NCBI RefSeq assembly: GCF_016925615.1
Contig: NZ_CP070499.1
Coordinates: forward strand, 5,084,001-5,148,000
Length of the DNA stretch: 64,000 nucleotides
Reading direction: 5' to 3'
From: Natronosporangium hydrolyticum
GTDB lineage: Bacteria; Actinomycetota; Actinomycetes; Mycobacteriales; Micromonosporaceae
Shown: piece after piece, positions 34,189-44,788 of the stretch
Layout of the letters: each line of letters begins with the position of its first letter
Position numbering within the stretch: the first letter of the stretch is position 1
Made by a program: the position numbers and the translations under genes
The notes under the pieces: model-generated
Told to the model about the DNA's origin: nothing
Databases searched by the model: none
The model's input: the letters and a program-made list of their open reading frames with translations, nothing else

Positions 34189-35718
34189 TCAGCGGAGGAA
34201 GACGGCGGCGTTGTGGGCGAGGTCGAGCACCGGGCCGGGCGCGACGCCGAGCACCACGATCGCGGCCACCCCGATCGCCAGCGCCGAGCCGGTCAAGATC
34301 CCCGGCTTGGCCACTGTGGAGGTCGACTCGGTCGGCTCCGAGAGCCACATCATCACCACCACCCGCAGGTACGGGAAGGCGATGATCAGGCTGCTCAGCA
34401 CGCCGGCGATCACCAGCCACGCTTCACCGGCCGCCAGCGCCGCGCTGAAGACCGCGAACTTCGCGGTGAAGCCGGCAGTGAGCGGGATCCCGGCGAGCGC
34501 CAGCATCACCAGCGTGAAGGCTCCCGCGATCAGCGGCGAGTTGCGGCCCAGACCGGCCCAGCGGGCCAGATACGGAGTCTCCCCATCCTTGTCGCGTACC
34601 AGGGTGATCACGGCGAATGCCGCGAGCACCGCGAAGCCGTACGCCACCAGGTAGAACATGGTGGCGGAGGCGCCGGCGCGGCCTACCGCCAGGACTCCGA
34701 CCAGCACATAGCCGGCGTTGGCGATCCAGGAGTAGGCGAGCAGCCGCTTGATGTCGGTCTGGGTGACCGCGAGGATGGCGCCGAGCATCATGGTGAGCAC
34801 CGCGATTACGCCGATGATCGGCAGCCACTCCCAGGCCAGCTGTTCGAAGGCCACATAGGTCACCCGCAGCAGCGCGCCGAAGGCGGCGACCTTGGTGCCG
34901 GCGGCCATGAACGCCACGATCGGGGTGGGGGCGCCCTGGTAGACGTCCGGGGTCCAGACGTGGAACGGGGCGGCGGCGGCCTTGAAGAGCAGCCCCATCA
35001 CGATCAGCGCCAGGGCGGCGAAGACCAGGCCCGGGTGGTACGGCGACTCGCCGATCGCGGCGTGGATGTCGGCGAAGTCGACCGAGCCGGCGAAGCCGTA
35101 GGCCAGCGCCACCCCGAACAGGAAGAACGCCGACGCGTACGCGCCGAGCAGGAAGTACTTGACCGCGGCTTCCTGCGAGATCAACCGCTGCCGGCGGGCG
35201 AGCGCGCACATCAGGTAGAGCGGGAGGGAGAGCACCTCCAGCGCGATGAACATGGTGAGCAGGTCATTGGCGGAGATGAACAGCGCCATGCCGCCGAGCG
35301 AGAAGAGGGTCAGCGGGTAGACCTCGGTGGCGCTCAGGGCGGTGAGCTGTTTGGTGTCGGCCCGGGAGCCGACGGGGATCGCGGCCTGGGCCACGAAGGC
35401 ACCTTGCCGTTCGACTCGACGTTCCCCGATCAGCAGCAGTGCCACGAACGCGAAGACGAAGAGCGCACCCTGCATGAACAGGGCCGGCCCGTCGACGGTG
35501 ACCGAGCCGCCGGCGGTGATCACGGCGGTGCCGGCGAGCCGGATCACCATGACCAACGCGACCAGCACGGCGACCAGCGAGAGCCCCAGCTGGATCGGGT
35601 GGCGGTACTGCCGGGGGACCAGCGCCTCGACCAGTACGCCGACGCAGGCTGCGCCGAAGAGGATCAACAGTGGCGAGATCGCCAGGTAGTCGATCGACGG
35701 CAACGTGAAGTCAGGCAC
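34189..35718 (-). CDS. nuoN: NADH-quinone oxidoreductase subunit N
   Basis: 509-residue antiporter-like membrane subunit of complex I, last gene of the operon. Hallmarks include the TM segments around LITKxxx-like SLGGMALFISANDLLTMFIALE, the AAAPFHVWTPDVYQGAPTP motif with conserved Lys/His channel residues (LLFKAAAAPFH), and LLAYSWIANAGYVLVG. The start is GTG 35718, 93 bases after nuoM; this is the only sizeable gap within the operon and it contains an inverted repeat. The stop lies 14 bases before the 35-bp hairpin. Confidence 0.96.
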   Translation of the reverse strand: MPDFTLPSIDYLAISPLLILFGAACVGVLVEALVPRQYRHPIQLGLSLVAVLVALVMVIRLAGTAVITAGGSVTVDGPALFMQGALFVFAFVALLLIGERRVERQGAFVAQAAIPVGSRADTKQLTALSATEVYPLTLFSLGGMALFISANDLLTMFIALEVLSLPLYLMCALARRQRLISQEAAVKYFLLGAYASAFFLFGVALAYGFAGSVDFADIHAAIGESPYHPGLVFAALALIVMGLLFKAAAAPFHVWTPDVYQGAPTPIVAFMAAGTKVAAFGALLRVTYVAFEQLAWEWLPIIGVIAVLTMMLGAILAVTQTDIKRLLAYSWIANAGYVLVGVLAVGRAGASATMFYLVAYGFAVLAAFAVITLVRDKDGETPYLARWAGLGRNSPLIAGAFTLVMLALAGIPLTAGFTAKFAVFSAALAAGEAWLVIAGVLSSLIIAFPYLRVVVMMWLSEPTESTSTVAKPGILTGSALAIGVAAIVVLGVAPGPVLDLAHNAAVFLR

Positions 35719-35739
35719 GGTGATCCGATTCCTCTCGCA

Positions 35740-35796
35740 CGATCATGAGGTTGGGGGCGAGATCGGGCGGCGACCATGTACCTAAGTCCATGATCG
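35740..35796. repeat. Inverted repeat in the nuoM-nuoN gap
   Basis: CGATCATG (35740-35747) and CATGATCG (35789-35796) face each other across 41 bases. The core GATCATG also occurs in the hairpin at 34111-34120. It may be an interspersed repeat or an RNA processing site. Confidence 0.4.
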
Positions 35797-35811
35797 GCCG
35801 TTCGGTGGGGG

Positions 35812-37338
35812 TCATGGTTGGGCCTCCGGGGCGTCGGCCGGTTCGGAGACCTCGACATGGGTCAGCGTCGCCTCCACCGCGGGGGTGATCACGTCGGTCA
35901 GCGGCTTCGGATAGAAACCGAAGAAGATGATCAGCACGATCATCGGCGCGACCACGACCTTCTCGCGGAGGCTCAGGTCGCGCTTCATCTCCGGCATCGA
36001 CGTCAACTTCGGGTTGACCGGCCCATGCGTGGTGCGCTGGATCATCCACAGCACGTACGCGGCGGCGAGGATGATCCCGAGCGTCGAGATCACCGCCACC
36101 GGCGCGTTGACCGCGAACGCCCCGATCAGCACCAGGAACTCGGAGATGAACGGCGCCAACCCGGGCAGCGATAGCGAGGCCATGCCGGCGAAGAGCAGCA
36201 CCCCGGCGAGCACCGGCACCAGCTTCCCGGCGCCCCCGAAGTCGCTGATCAGCGACGAGCCGCGGCGGGAGACCAGCATCCCCACCACCAGGAAGAGCAG
36301 CCCGGTGGCGAGCCCGTGGTTGACCATGTAGAGCACCGCGCCGGTGCCGGCCTGGCTGGTGAAGACGAAGATGCCGACCCCGATAAATCCGAAGTGGGCG
36401 ATCGAGGTGTACGCCACCAGCCGCTTCAGGTCGTTCTGGCCGATCGCCAACAACGCGGCATAGAGAATGCCGATCACCGCCAACGCCAGCACGTACGGGG
36501 CGAACCACAGGGTCGCCTCCGGGAAGAGCGGCAGGCTGTAGCGCAGGATGCCGAAGGTGGCGACCTTGTCCAGCACGCCGACCAGCAGCACCGCCACGCC
36601 GGCCGGCGCCGCCCCACCGGCGTCGGGCAGCCAGGTGTGGAACGGGAAGAACGGCGCCTTGATCGCGAAGGCGAGGAAGAAGCCGAGGAACAGCCAGCGC
36701 TCCGTCCCGGTGGACATGTCGATCTGGGTCAGCGACTGCCAGTCCAGCGTGCCGCCGCCGACCACCCAGAGGCCGACCACCGCCGCCAGCATGAACAACC
36801 CGCCGACCAGCGCGTAGATGAAGAACTTCACCGCCGCGTACTGCCGACGGGCGCCTCCGTAGGCGCCGATCAGGAAGTACATCGGCACCAGCATGACCTC
36901 GAAGAAGACGTAGAAGAGGAACACGTCGGCGGCGGCGAAGACACCGATCATGGTGCCCTGCAGGGCCAGAATCAACGCGAAGAAGGCCGGCACCGACCGG
37001 CGCATGTTGGGCCGCTCGGCATCGTGCCAGGAGGCGAGGATCACCAGCGGCACCAGCACCGCGATCAGCGCCAGCATCACCAGCGCGATGCCGTCGGCGG
37101 CGAAGGTGAAGTTCACCCCCCAGTGCGGGATCCACGGATACGACTCGCGCAGCTGGAAGGTGTCCCCGGTGGGCTGGAACGCAACCCAGGTCGCGCCGGC
37201 CAGCACCAGCACCCCGAGCGACCAGATCAGCGCGACCCGCTTGGCCAGCTCCGGCCGGCTGCGCGGCAGCAGCGCCACCACCGCCGCGCCGACCAGCGGC
37301 GCCGCGGTCAGCACGGACAGGTACGGGAAGTCGCTCAC
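35812..37338 (-). CDS. nuoM: NADH-quinone oxidoreductase subunit M
   Basis: 508-residue antiporter-like proton-channel subunit. The start is GTG 37338, overlapping the nuoL stop by 4 bases; the open frame upstream is inside nuoL. Features are HWGVNFTFAADGIALVML, the ExxxxPMY motif FFEVMLVPMYFLIGAYGG, AFAIKAPFFPFHTWLPDA with the conserved Lys and His, and LKRLVAYTSIAHFGFIGVG. An extra ~25 residues at the C-terminus are acidic (VSEPADAPEAQP). Confidence 0.96.
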   Translation of the reverse strand: MSDFPYLSVLTAAPLVGAAVVALLPRSRPELAKRVALIWSLGVLVLAGATWVAFQPTGDTFQLRESYPWIPHWGVNFTFAADGIALVMLALIAVLVPLVILASWHDAERPNMRRSVPAFFALILALQGTMIGVFAAADVFLFYVFFEVMLVPMYFLIGAYGGARRQYAAVKFFIYALVGGLFMLAAVVGLWVVGGGTLDWQSLTQIDMSTGTERWLFLGFFLAFAIKAPFFPFHTWLPDAGGAAPAGVAVLLVGVLDKVATFGILRYSLPLFPEATLWFAPYVLALAVIGILYAALLAIGQNDLKRLVAYTSIAHFGFIGVGIFVFTSQAGTGAVLYMVNHGLATGLLFLVVGMLVSRRGSSLISDFGGAGKLVPVLAGVLLFAGMASLSLPGLAPFISEFLVLIGAFAVNAPVAVISTLGIILAAAYVLWMIQRTTHGPVNPKLTSMPEMKRDLSLREKVVVAPMIVLIIFFGFYPKPLTDVITPAVEATLTHVEVSEPADAPEAQP

Positions 37339-39269
37339 TGGAACCAGCCTCCTTGGACCGCCACGAAGGCGCCGACGATCAGGACCGCACCGAGCAGCAG
37401 CGCGGTCGCGTAGGACCGCACGAAGCCGGTCTGCATCCGGCGCAGCCGCGCCGACGCCCCGCCGACCGCCGCGGCGACTCCGTTGACCAGTCCGTCCACC
37501 CCGCGGTTGTCCACGAAGACCAGTGCGCGGGTCAGCCACCGGCCGGGTATCTCGAAGAGCGCCACGTTGACCGCGTCGGTGTAGAGGTTGGCGCGGGCCG
37601 CGGTGACGAGCGGCCCGGCCGGCTGCTCAGCCAGCTCGGTGCCGTTGCGGAACAGTGCCCAGGCTCCGAGCGCTCCGATCGCGATCACCGCGATCGCCAG
37701 CGCGGTGACCTGGAAGTGGCTCAGCGGCCCGTGCCCGACCGGCTCGTCGCCGAAGACCGGGGTCAGCCAGGTGACCACCGGGGTGGCCATCAGGCCACCG
37801 GCGGCGACGGTGCCGACCGCCAGCGCGATCAGCGGGATGGTCATCACCTTCGGCGACTCGTGTGGATGCTGCCCCTCGGTCCACCGCTTCGGGCCGTGGA
37901 AGGTGAGCACGAAGAGCCGGGTCATGTAGAAGGCGGTGACCCCGGCGCCGAGCAGCGCGGCGCCGCCGAAGAGCCAACCGGTCCAGCCGGGCCGGTCGAA
38001 GGCGGCGAGGATGATCGGGTCCTTGGTGAAGAAGCCGGAGAGCGGCGGGATGCCGATGATCGCCAGCCAGGCCAGGCCGAAGGTGGCCCAGGTGATCGGC
38101 ATGAACCGCCACAGCCCGCCGAACCGGCGGATGTTCGTCTGGTCCTGCATGCCGTGCATCACCGAGCCGGCCCCGAGGAAGAGCCCGGCCTTGAAGAAGC
38201 CGTGCGCCAGCAGGTGGATGATCCCCAGCGCGTAGGCGGCGCCGCCGAGCCCAACCGCAAGGAACATGTAGCCGATCTGGCTCACCGTCGACCAGGCCAG
38301 CACCCGCTTGATGTCGTCCTTGGCGCAGCCAATGATCGCCCCGATCACCAGCGTCAACGCCCCGATGCTGACGACCACGGTCTGCAGGGTCAGGTTCGCC
38401 GAGAAGATGACGTGCGAGCGGGCGATCAGGTAGACCCCGGCGGTGACCATGGTCGCCGCGTGGATCAGCGCCGAGACCGGGGTGGGGCCCTCCATCGCGT
38501 CCGGCAACCACGCCTGTAGCGGGAACTGGCCGGACTTGCCGCAGGCGCCGAAGAGCAGCAGCAGCCCGAGGATCAGCACGGTGGTGCCGGTCAGCCCGGC
38601 GACCCCTTCAAAGACGCCGTCGAACTGCACCGTCCCCAGCTGCGCGAACATCATGAAGATCGCGATCAGGAAGGCGGCGTCGCCGACCCGGTTCATCAGG
38701 AACGCCTTCTTGCCGGCGGTGGTCGCCGCCGACCGGCTGTACCAGAAGGAGATCAGCAGGTACGAGGCGAGGCCGACGCCCTCCCAGCCGAGGAAGAGCA
38801 TCACGTAGTTGTTGCCCAGCACCAGCAGCAGCATCGCCGCGACGAAGAGGTTGAAGTAGCCGAAGAAGCGCCGCCGGGCACTGGCCGGCGGCTCGTCGCG
38901 TTGGTCGGGGGGTTGTTCGCTGAGGTAGCCGACCGCGTAGACGTGGATGAGGAAACCCACGCCGGTGATCAGCAGCACGAACACCGCCGAGAGCGGGTCG
39001 AAGAGCAGGCCGAAGTCGACCTGCAGGTCACCGACGGCGATGAACTGCCACAGGTGGTTCTCCACCGCCCGGGCCTCCAACCCGGCGAGCTGGATGAACA
39101 TCCCCAGCCCGAGCAGGAAGGCGACCGCCACGCTGGCGCAGCCGAGCAGGTGTCCCCAACGATCGGCCCGCCGGCCGGCGAGCAGCAGCACGGCGGCGCT
39201 GGCGGCGGGGATGGCCACCAGCAACCAGAGAACGCTCAGCAGCCCGGTGGGCTCCGATAGCTCGATCAT
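37335..39269 (-). CDS. nuoL: NADH-quinone oxidoreductase subunit L
   Basis: 644-residue largest membrane-arm antiporter-like subunit, with the C-terminal lateral helix region. Recognisable parts: FGLLFDPLSAVFVLLITGVG, FFGYFNLFVAAMLLLVLGNN, GWEGVGLASYLLISFWY, GKSGQFPLQAWLPDAMEGPTP and DDIKRVLAWSTVSQIGYMFL. ATG start at 39269, 10 bases after nuoK. Conserved Lys and Glu channel residues appear intact, so proton pumping is expected. Confidence 0.96.
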   Translation of the reverse strand: MIELSEPTGLLSVLWLLVAIPAASAAVLLLAGRRADRWGHLLGCASVAVAFLLGLGMFIQLAGLEARAVENHLWQFIAVGDLQVDFGLLFDPLSAVFVLLITGVGFLIHVYAVGYLSEQPPDQRDEPPASARRRFFGYFNLFVAAMLLLVLGNNYVMLFLGWEGVGLASYLLISFWYSRSAATTAGKKAFLMNRVGDAAFLIAIFMMFAQLGTVQFDGVFEGVAGLTGTTVLILGLLLLFGACGKSGQFPLQAWLPDAMEGPTPVSALIHAATMVTAGVYLIARSHVIFSANLTLQTVVVSIGALTLVIGAIIGCAKDDIKRVLAWSTVSQIGYMFLAVGLGGAAYALGIIHLLAHGFFKAGLFLGAGSVMHGMQDQTNIRRFGGLWRFMPITWATFGLAWLAIIGIPPLSGFFTKDPIILAAFDRPGWTGWLFGGAALLGAGVTAFYMTRLFVLTFHGPKRWTEGQHPHESPKVMTIPLIALAVGTVAAGGLMATPVVTWLTPVFGDEPVGHGPLSHFQVTALAIAVIAIGALGAWALFRNGTELAEQPAGPLVTAARANLYTDAVNVALFEIPGRWLTRALVFVDNRGVDGLVNGVAAAVGGASARLRRMQTGFVRSYATALLLGAVLIVGAFVAVQGGWFQ

Positions 39270-39279
39270 CTATCCAGCC

Positions 39280-39585
39280 TCAGTACTTCAGGAGATTGGC
39301 GTCATCGACGCTGGCGGAGCGTCGCGTACGGAAGATCAACATGATGATGGCGAGTCCAACCACAACCTCCGCCGCCGCGACCACCATCACGAAGAACGCC
39401 ATCACCTGGCCGTTCAGGTCACCGTGCATCCGCGCGAAGGTGACCAGCGCGAGATTGCCGGCGTTGAGCATCAGCTCGATGCACATGAACAGCACGATCG
39501 CGTTGCGTCGCACCAGGACGCCGACCGCACCGATGGTGAACAGCAGCGCGGAGAGCGCGAGATAGTGCTCTGGCCCGGGCGCCAT
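39280..39585 (-). CDS. nuoK: NADH-quinone oxidoreductase subunit K
   Basis: 101-residue membrane subunit with three helices. The conserved buried glutamates lie in [16 protein letters not shown] and [18 protein letters not shown]. Its ATG overlaps the nuoJ stop (TAATG). Length and motifs are standard. Confidence 0.96.
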   Translation of the reverse strand: MAPGPEHYLALSALLFTIGAVGVLVRRNAIVLFMCIELMLNAGNLALVTFARMHGDLNGQVMAFFVMVVAAAEVVVGLAIIMLIFRTRRSASVDDANLLKY

Positions 39586-40358
39586 TATCTCTCCGTTTCC
39601 TTGTTGGCGGCCTCGCCAGCGGTCAACTCACGTGCCGGGAGGATCGGCGAGACGCTGCCCTCGGCGGCGGTGCCGTCCGGCAGCTTCGCGGGCGTGGTGT
39701 TCGAGGAGGACGTCGCGAAGACCCCCGGCCCTGGGCCCGGGCCGGGGTAGTTACCGGGTGCGAACCGGGCCCGCATCCGCTCCGGCTGCCGCTGCTTCTC
39801 GGCCGGGTCCCGGCTGATGTGGGTCAGCATCAACGCCCCGACCGCGGCCACGATCAGCAACGCGCCGGTGGCCTCGAAGGCGAGCACCCAGCGGGAGAAG
39901 AGCAGGTTCGCCAGCCCTTCCACGTTGCCGCCGTGCAGCTCGTTGGCCTCGGCCAGCCCCACTGAGGGGGTGCCCTCCAGCCACCGGTAGGTGCCGGCGG
40001 CCAACAGCGCCGCCAGGCCGAGCCCGAGCACTCCGGCCGCCACCCGCTGGCCCCGGATCAGCTCGATCAGCGAATCCCCCGAGTCCCGGCCGACCAGCAT
40101 CAGCACGAACAGGAACAACATCATGATCGCGCCGGTGTAGACGATCACCTGCACCAACCCCAGGAACGGGGCCTGCTGCACCACGAAGAAGACCCCCAGC
40201 GACAGCATGGTCAGAACCAGCCACATCGCCGAGTGGACCGCGTTACGGGCCAGCACCATGCCGATCGCGCCGATCACCGCGATCGGCGCGAGCAGCCAGA
40301 AGGTCCAGGCCTCGCCGGCGCTGACAGTCTCCTGCGCCAGCATCATCGCGCCGGTCAT
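39585..40358 (-). CDS. nuoJ: NADH-quinone oxidoreductase subunit J
   Basis: 257-residue membrane subunit. The five-helix core includes [20 protein letters not shown] and [20 protein letters not shown], with the pi-bulge helix region. After the last helix ([16 protein letters not shown]) there is a hydrophilic tail of about 80 residues with GPGPGPG and Thr/Ser-rich stretches that is longer than in E. coli NuoJ but seen in actinobacterial proteins. The start overlaps nuoI by 4 bases. Confidence 0.95.
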   Translation of the reverse strand: MTGAMMLAQETVSAGEAWTFWLLAPIAVIGAIGMVLARNAVHSAMWLVLTMLSLGVFFVVQQAPFLGLVQVIVYTGAIMMLFLFVLMLVGRDSGDSLIELIRGQRVAAGVLGLGLAALLAAGTYRWLEGTPSVGLAEANELHGGNVEGLANLLFSRWVLAFEATGALLIVAAVGALMLTHISRDPAEKQRQPERMRARFAPGNYPGPGPGPGVFATSSSNTTPAKLPDGTAAEGSVSPILPARELTAGEAANKETER

Positions 40359-40939
40359 GCGCGCCCCTCCCGGGTCGGGTCGACGCCGAAGGTCTCGACG
40401 TGCTCGGCGCCGGCGCTGGTGCCCGGGTTGGTCAGCGACCCGAGGTAGTAGTCCTGCTCGGTCTCACCGAGCTGCATCGGGTGCGGCGGCTGCTCCATCC
40501 CCGGCAGCAGCGGCGCCAGCAGCTGCTCTTTGGTGAAGATCAGCGAGCGCCGGTCGTCGCTGGCCAGCTCGAACTCGTTACTCATGGTCAGCGACCGGGT
40601 CGGGCAGGCCTCTAGACACAGCCCGCAGAAGATGCAGCGGGCATAGTTGATCTGGTAGGTCTTGGCGTACCGCTCACCGGGGGAGTAACGCGCCTCGTCG
40701 GTGTTGTCCGCGCCCTCCACGTAGATCGCGTCCGCCGGGCAGGCCCATGCGCACAGTTCGCAGCCGATGCACTTCTCCAACCCGTCCGGGTGCCGGTTCA
40801 GGATGTGCCGGCCGTGGTACCGCGGCGCGACCGGATCCGGCCGCTTCGGGTACTCGGTGGTCACCGTCTTCCGGAACAGGTGCGAGAAGGTGACCCCGAA
40901 ACCCTTGACGGAGTCGAGGATCTCACCCACGTCCCTCAT
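40355..40939 (-). CDS. nuoI: NADH-quinone oxidoreductase subunit I
   Basis: 194-residue peripheral-arm ferredoxin-like subunit carrying clusters N6a and N6b. Two 4Fe-4S motifs are present: [12 protein letters not shown] and [12 protein letters not shown]. The ATG at 40939 lies inside the end of nuoH (17-base overlap). The N-terminal [17 protein letters not shown] helix anchors it to the membrane arm. Confidence 0.96.
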   Translation of the reverse strand: MRDVGEILDSVKGFGVTFSHLFRKTVTTEYPKRPDPVAPRYHGRHILNRHPDGLEKCIGCELCAWACPADAIYVEGADNTDEARYSPGERYAKTYQINYARCIFCGLCLEACPTRSLTMSNEFELASDDRRSLIFTKEQLLAPLLPGMEQPPHPMQLGETEQDYYLGSLTNPGTSAGAEHVETFGVDPTREGRA

Positions 40940-42329
40940 CTCCTTCCGTGCGGACCTCGTCCGCCTCGGCGTCGATGGTGTCCACTGCGGCCTCCCGTTT
41001 GCCGGCGACCTCGCGGCGCGCCCGGGGACTCGGTGGCACCTGCAGGTCCATCGGCGGCACCGGGAAGCTGCCCGGTGGCTTCGCCGCCACCTGCTCCTCC
41101 GGCGTCGGCCGGGCCGGTGGCTTGCGCTGTGGCCAGAACAGCACCGCCGCGCCGAGCAGCACGATCAGCCCGATGATCAGGCCCCACCGCTGACCGGAGG
41201 TCAGGTCGCCGGTCTGGATGACCCGGACTGCGCCGAGCACCACCACCCAGCCCAGCGCCGCCGGGATCAGCAGCTTCCAGCCCAGCTTCATGAACTGGTC
41301 GTAGCGCATCCGGGGCAGGGTGCCGCGGAGCCACACGAAGACGAAGAGCATGATCACGACCTTGGCTGTGAACCACAGCAGCGGCCACCAGCCTTCGTTG
41401 GCGCCTTCCCAGAACTCGGTGATCGGCCACGGAGCCCGCCAACCGCCGAAGAACAAGGTCACGATCACCGACGAGGCGACCACCATGTGGACGTACTCGG
41501 CGAGCATGAACAAGCCAAAGCGCAGTGTGGAGTATTCGGTCATGAACCCGGCGACCAGCTCCGACTCCGCCTCCGGCAGGTCGAACGGCGCCCGGTTGGT
41601 CTCCCCGACCATCGAGATGAAGAAGATCACCAGGGTGGGCAGCAACAGGATCGCGTACCAGCCCGGCAGGGTGATGTTCCAGTCGCCGACCGGCAGCTCC
41701 GGATTGTTGGCCTGGGCGTTGACGATCTCCGAGGTGCTCATGGTGCCGGCCAGGATGAAGACGGTCACGAACGACAGCCCCAGCGACACCTCGTACGAGA
41801 TCAGCTGTGCCGAGGCCCGGATCCCGCCGAGCAGCGGGTACGGCGAGCCGGAGGCCCAGCCGCCCAGCACCACCCCGTAGACCGAGACCGCGGAGACCGC
41901 CAGCAGCACCAGCACCGCCACCGACACGTCGGTGACCTGCAACGGCGTCTGCTCACCGAAGATCGACACCATCGGCCCGAACGGGATCACCGCCAGCGCG
42001 GTCAGCGCCATCACCATCGAGATCGCGGGGGCGACCAGATAGAGCAGCTTGTCGGCGCCGCGGGGGGTGATGTCCTCCTTGAACGCCATCTTCAGACCGT
42101 CGGCCAGGGTCTGCAGCAGCCCGAACGGACCGGCCTGGTTGGGGCCGGGCCGCGACTGCATCCGGGCCACCACCCGCCGTTCGAACCACACCCCCAGCAG
42201 GGTCATGACCAGCCCGAAGACGAACGCACCGAGCACCTTGATGGCGACGATCCACCACACGTCCTGGCCGAAGTCGGCCAGCGTCGGCCCCTGCGCGAGG
42301 GTCGGTGCGTGGGCGAGGGACGAGATCAC
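40923..42329 (-). CDS. nuoH: NADH-quinone oxidoreductase subunit H
   Basis: 468-residue membrane subunit forming much of the quinone site. Key parts: [42 protein letters not shown], and the [27 protein letters not shown] loop. The start is GTG 42329, overlapping the nuoG stop; upstream sequence in the same frame belongs to nuoG. The C-terminal ~80 residues beyond the last helix are a hydrophilic extension ([19 protein letters not shown]) absent from E. coli NuoH. Confidence 0.96.
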   Translation of the reverse strand: MISSLAHAPTLAQGPTLADFGQDVWWIVAIKVLGAFVFGLVMTLLGVWFERRVVARMQSRPGPNQAGPFGLLQTLADGLKMAFKEDITPRGADKLLYLVAPAISMVMALTALAVIPFGPMVSIFGEQTPLQVTDVSVAVLVLLAVSAVSVYGVVLGGWASGSPYPLLGGIRASAQLISYEVSLGLSFVTVFILAGTMSTSEIVNAQANNPELPVGDWNITLPGWYAILLLPTLVIFFISMVGETNRAPFDLPEAESELVAGFMTEYSTLRFGLFMLAEYVHMVVASSVIVTLFFGGWRAPWPITEFWEGANEGWWPLLWFTAKVVIMLFVFVWLRGTLPRMRYDQFMKLGWKLLIPAALGWVVVLGAVRVIQTGDLTSGQRWGLIIGLIVLLGAAVLFWPQRKPPARPTPEEQVAAKPPGSFPVPPMDLQVPPSPRARREVAGKREAAVDTIDAEADEVRTEGDEGRG

Positions 42330-44788
42330 TGGACGCCTCCTGCCACAGTGACATCCACCAGCGCCCCGGCGGTCACGCCGAGAGTACGGCGGACCGTGGC
42401 GCCCGGTGAGTTGGTGGGCAGCCACACCACCTGCCCGACCAGGTCGTCGACGACCTCGGCCGGCAGGGTGACGGCTCCGAGCGAGGTGCCGACCGTGACC
42501 GGATCACCGTCGCCCACCCCCAGCTTCGCGGCGAACTCCTTGCCGATCCGGGCCACCGCTGGCCGGGCGGTGCCGGCGAGCGGCTCCTCGTCGACCAGCA
42601 TCGAGCCCTCGTCGATCAGCTGATGCCAGCTGGCGAGCACCGCCTGCCCGGCCTCCGGGACCGGCGGCGAGCCGGCCGCCACCCGCGGCGGCGCCGGCTG
42701 CGGCGCCTCGGTCACCGGCAGCGAGGTCAGCTCCCGCCGGATCGCCTCGACCTCACCGCAGCCGAGCGTGACCCCCAGCTGGCTGGCGATCGCGTCCAGG
42801 ATCCGGGCGTCGGTCATGGTGCCCGGGTCGAGCACCTTCCCGAATGGGCGCAGCCGGCCCTCCCAGTTCAGGTAGGCCCCGGCCTTCTCCACTGCGGCCG
42901 CCACCGGCAGCACCACATCGGCGTGCCGGGTCACCGCCGAGTGCCGCAGCTCCAGCGAGACCAGGAACGGCACCTCGGCCAGCGCCCGCTCGGCGCCGCG
43001 GACATCGGCCAGGTCGGCCGGGTCCACCCCGCCGACCACCAGCGCGCCCAGCTGGCCCACCACCACCGCTTCGAGGATCGCGCCGGTGTCCCGGCCCGGG
43101 TCGCTGGCCAGGTCGCGGGCGAAGTCGGTGCCCCAGACATCGGCGAGCTCGGCGCGTGCCCGGGCGTCGTCGACCGGCCGGCCACCGGGCAGCAGGCCGG
43201 GCAGGCACCCGACCTCGACCGCACCGCGCTCACCGGCCCGGCGCGGCACCCAGGCCAACCGGGCACCGGTGCGCTCGGCGACCGCCGCCGCGGCGGACAA
43301 GCCACCGGGGCTGGTGGCGAGCCGCTCCCCGACCAAGAGCACCGCCCCCGGCTGCGACAGCGCCTCGGCCAGCCGGTCGTCTTCGGCCAGCAGCTGCGCC
43401 TCCTCGCCCGGAACACACCGGATCAGCCGGGCCGCGAGCTTGTCGAAACCGCGGCTGCGGAACGGCGCGAGCGCGTAGATCGGCAACTGCCGGGTCCGTA
43501 GACCCTTACGCAGCCGCAAGAACAGGATCGGGCACTCTTCCTCCGGCTCCAACCCGGCGAGCACCACCGCCGGGGCGGCCTCCACCTCCGCGTACGTCGG
43601 GCTGTGCTGGCCGGCGACGTTCGCCGCCAGGAACTGTGCCTCCTCGGCCGAGAGCGGCCGGGCCCGGAAGTCGATGTCGTTGCTGCGCAGCGCGGTCCGG
43701 GCAAACTTGCTGTACGCGTAGGCGTCCTCGACGGTGAGCCGGCCGCCGGGCAGCACCCCGACGCCGCGGCCGGCGTCCCGGGCGGCCCGCAGCCCGTCGG
43801 CGGCGACCGCCAGCGCCTCGCTCCAGGCGGCGACCCGCAGCTCGCCGGTCTCGGCGTCGCGCACCAGCGGCTCGGTGATCCGGTCGGTGGCGGTGACGTA
43901 CCGGAAGCCGAACCGGCCCTTGTCGCAGTCCCACTCTTCGTTGACCGCCGGGTCGTCGCCGGCGAGCCGGCGCATCACCTTGCCCCGCCGATGGTCGGTG
44001 CGCTGGGCGCAGCCGGCCGAGCAGTGCTCGCACACGCTCGGGGTGGAGACCAGGTCGAACGGCCGCGACCGGAACCGGTACTTGCTGCTGGTGAGCGCGC
44101 CGACCGGACAGATCTGGATGGTGTTGCCGGAGAAGTAGGACTGGAACGGCTCGTCGCCGAGGTCGCTGTGGGTGCCCTGCTCGTCGGCGGGCTCACCACC
44201 GAACATGGTGTCCCGGTAGACGTTGACCTGCTCGTCGGCGCTGCGGTCCATCAGCTCGATGAACGGGTCGCCGGCGATGATCTCCGAGAACCGGGTGCAG
44301 CGGGCGCACTGGACGCAGCGCTCACGGTCGAGCAGCACCTCGGTGGAGAGGTTGATCGGCTTCGGGTAGGTCCGCTTGATGTCGTGGAACCGGGTCTCGG
44401 CCCGGCCGGTGGACATCGCCTGATTCTGCAGCGGGCACTCGCCGCCCTTGTCGCAGACCGGGCAGTCGAGCGGGTGGTTGATCAGGAGGAACTCCATGAT
44501 CCCCTCCTGCGCCTTGCGGGCCACCTCGGAGGTGAGGTGCGTCCGCACCACCATCCCCTCGCCGACCGGCGTGGTGCAGGAGGTCACCGGCTTACGCTGA
44601 CCTTCCACATCGACCAGACACTGCCGACAGGCCCCGGCCGGCGGCAGCAACGGATGGTCGCAGAACCGGGGGATCGCGATCCCCAGCTGCTCCGCGACCC
44701 GGATCAACAGCGCGCCCTTCGGGGCGGTGACCTCGACACCGTCGATGGTCAGGGTCACCTCGTCGGTCTGCTTCGCCACATCTGCCAT
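42326..44788 (-). CDS. nuoG: NADH-quinone oxidoreductase subunit G
   Basis: 820-residue iron-sulfur subunit. The N-terminal 2Fe-2S domain has [15 protein letters not shown] and a downstream Cys in VTSC. The His-ligated cluster follows in [17 protein letters not shown], then the two 4Fe-4S sites around CVQCARC and ICPVGALTS, and the extra CEHCSAGC cluster of the molybdopterin-type domain. The C-terminal half is a molybdopterin oxidoreductase-like domain without cofactor function. ATG 44788 overlaps the nuoF stop (TAATG). Confidence 0.96.
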   Translation of the reverse strand: MADVAKQTDEVTLTIDGVEVTAPKGALLIRVAEQLGIAIPRFCDHPLLPPAGACRQCLVDVEGQRKPVTSCTTPVGEGMVVRTHLTSEVARKAQEGIMEFLLINHPLDCPVCDKGGECPLQNQAMSTGRAETRFHDIKRTYPKPINLSTEVLLDRERCVQCARCTRFSEIIAGDPFIELMDRSADEQVNVYRDTMFGGEPADEQGTHSDLGDEPFQSYFSGNTIQICPVGALTSSKYRFRSRPFDLVSTPSVCEHCSAGCAQRTDHRRGKVMRRLAGDDPAVNEEWDCDKGRFGFRYVTATDRITEPLVRDAETGELRVAAWSEALAVAADGLRAARDAGRGVGVLPGGRLTVEDAYAYSKFARTALRSNDIDFRARPLSAEEAQFLAANVAGQHSPTYAEVEAAPAVVLAGLEPEEECPILFLRLRKGLRTRQLPIYALAPFRSRGFDKLAARLIRCVPGEEAQLLAEDDRLAEALSQPGAVLLVGERLATSPGGLSAAAAVAERTGARLAWVPRRAGERGAVEVGCLPGLLPGGRPVDDARARAELADVWGTDFARDLASDPGRDTGAILEAVVVGQLGALVVGGVDPADLADVRGAERALAEVPFLVSLELRHSAVTRHADVVLPVAAAVEKAGAYLNWEGRLRPFGKVLDPGTMTDARILDAIASQLGVTLGCGEVEAIRRELTSLPVTEAPQPAPPRVAAGSPPVPEAGQAVLASWHQLIDEGSMLVDEEPLAGTARPAVARIGKEFAAKLGVGDGDPVTVGTSLGAVTLPAEVVDDLVGQVVWLPTNSPGATVRRTLGVTAGALVDVTVAGGVQ

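Noticed and set aside
34213-35748. 511-codon open frame on the plus strand over nuoN
   Set aside because: It is exactly antisense to nuoN, its product is His/Gln/Arg-rich noise, and such long shadow frames are common opposite GC-rich genes.
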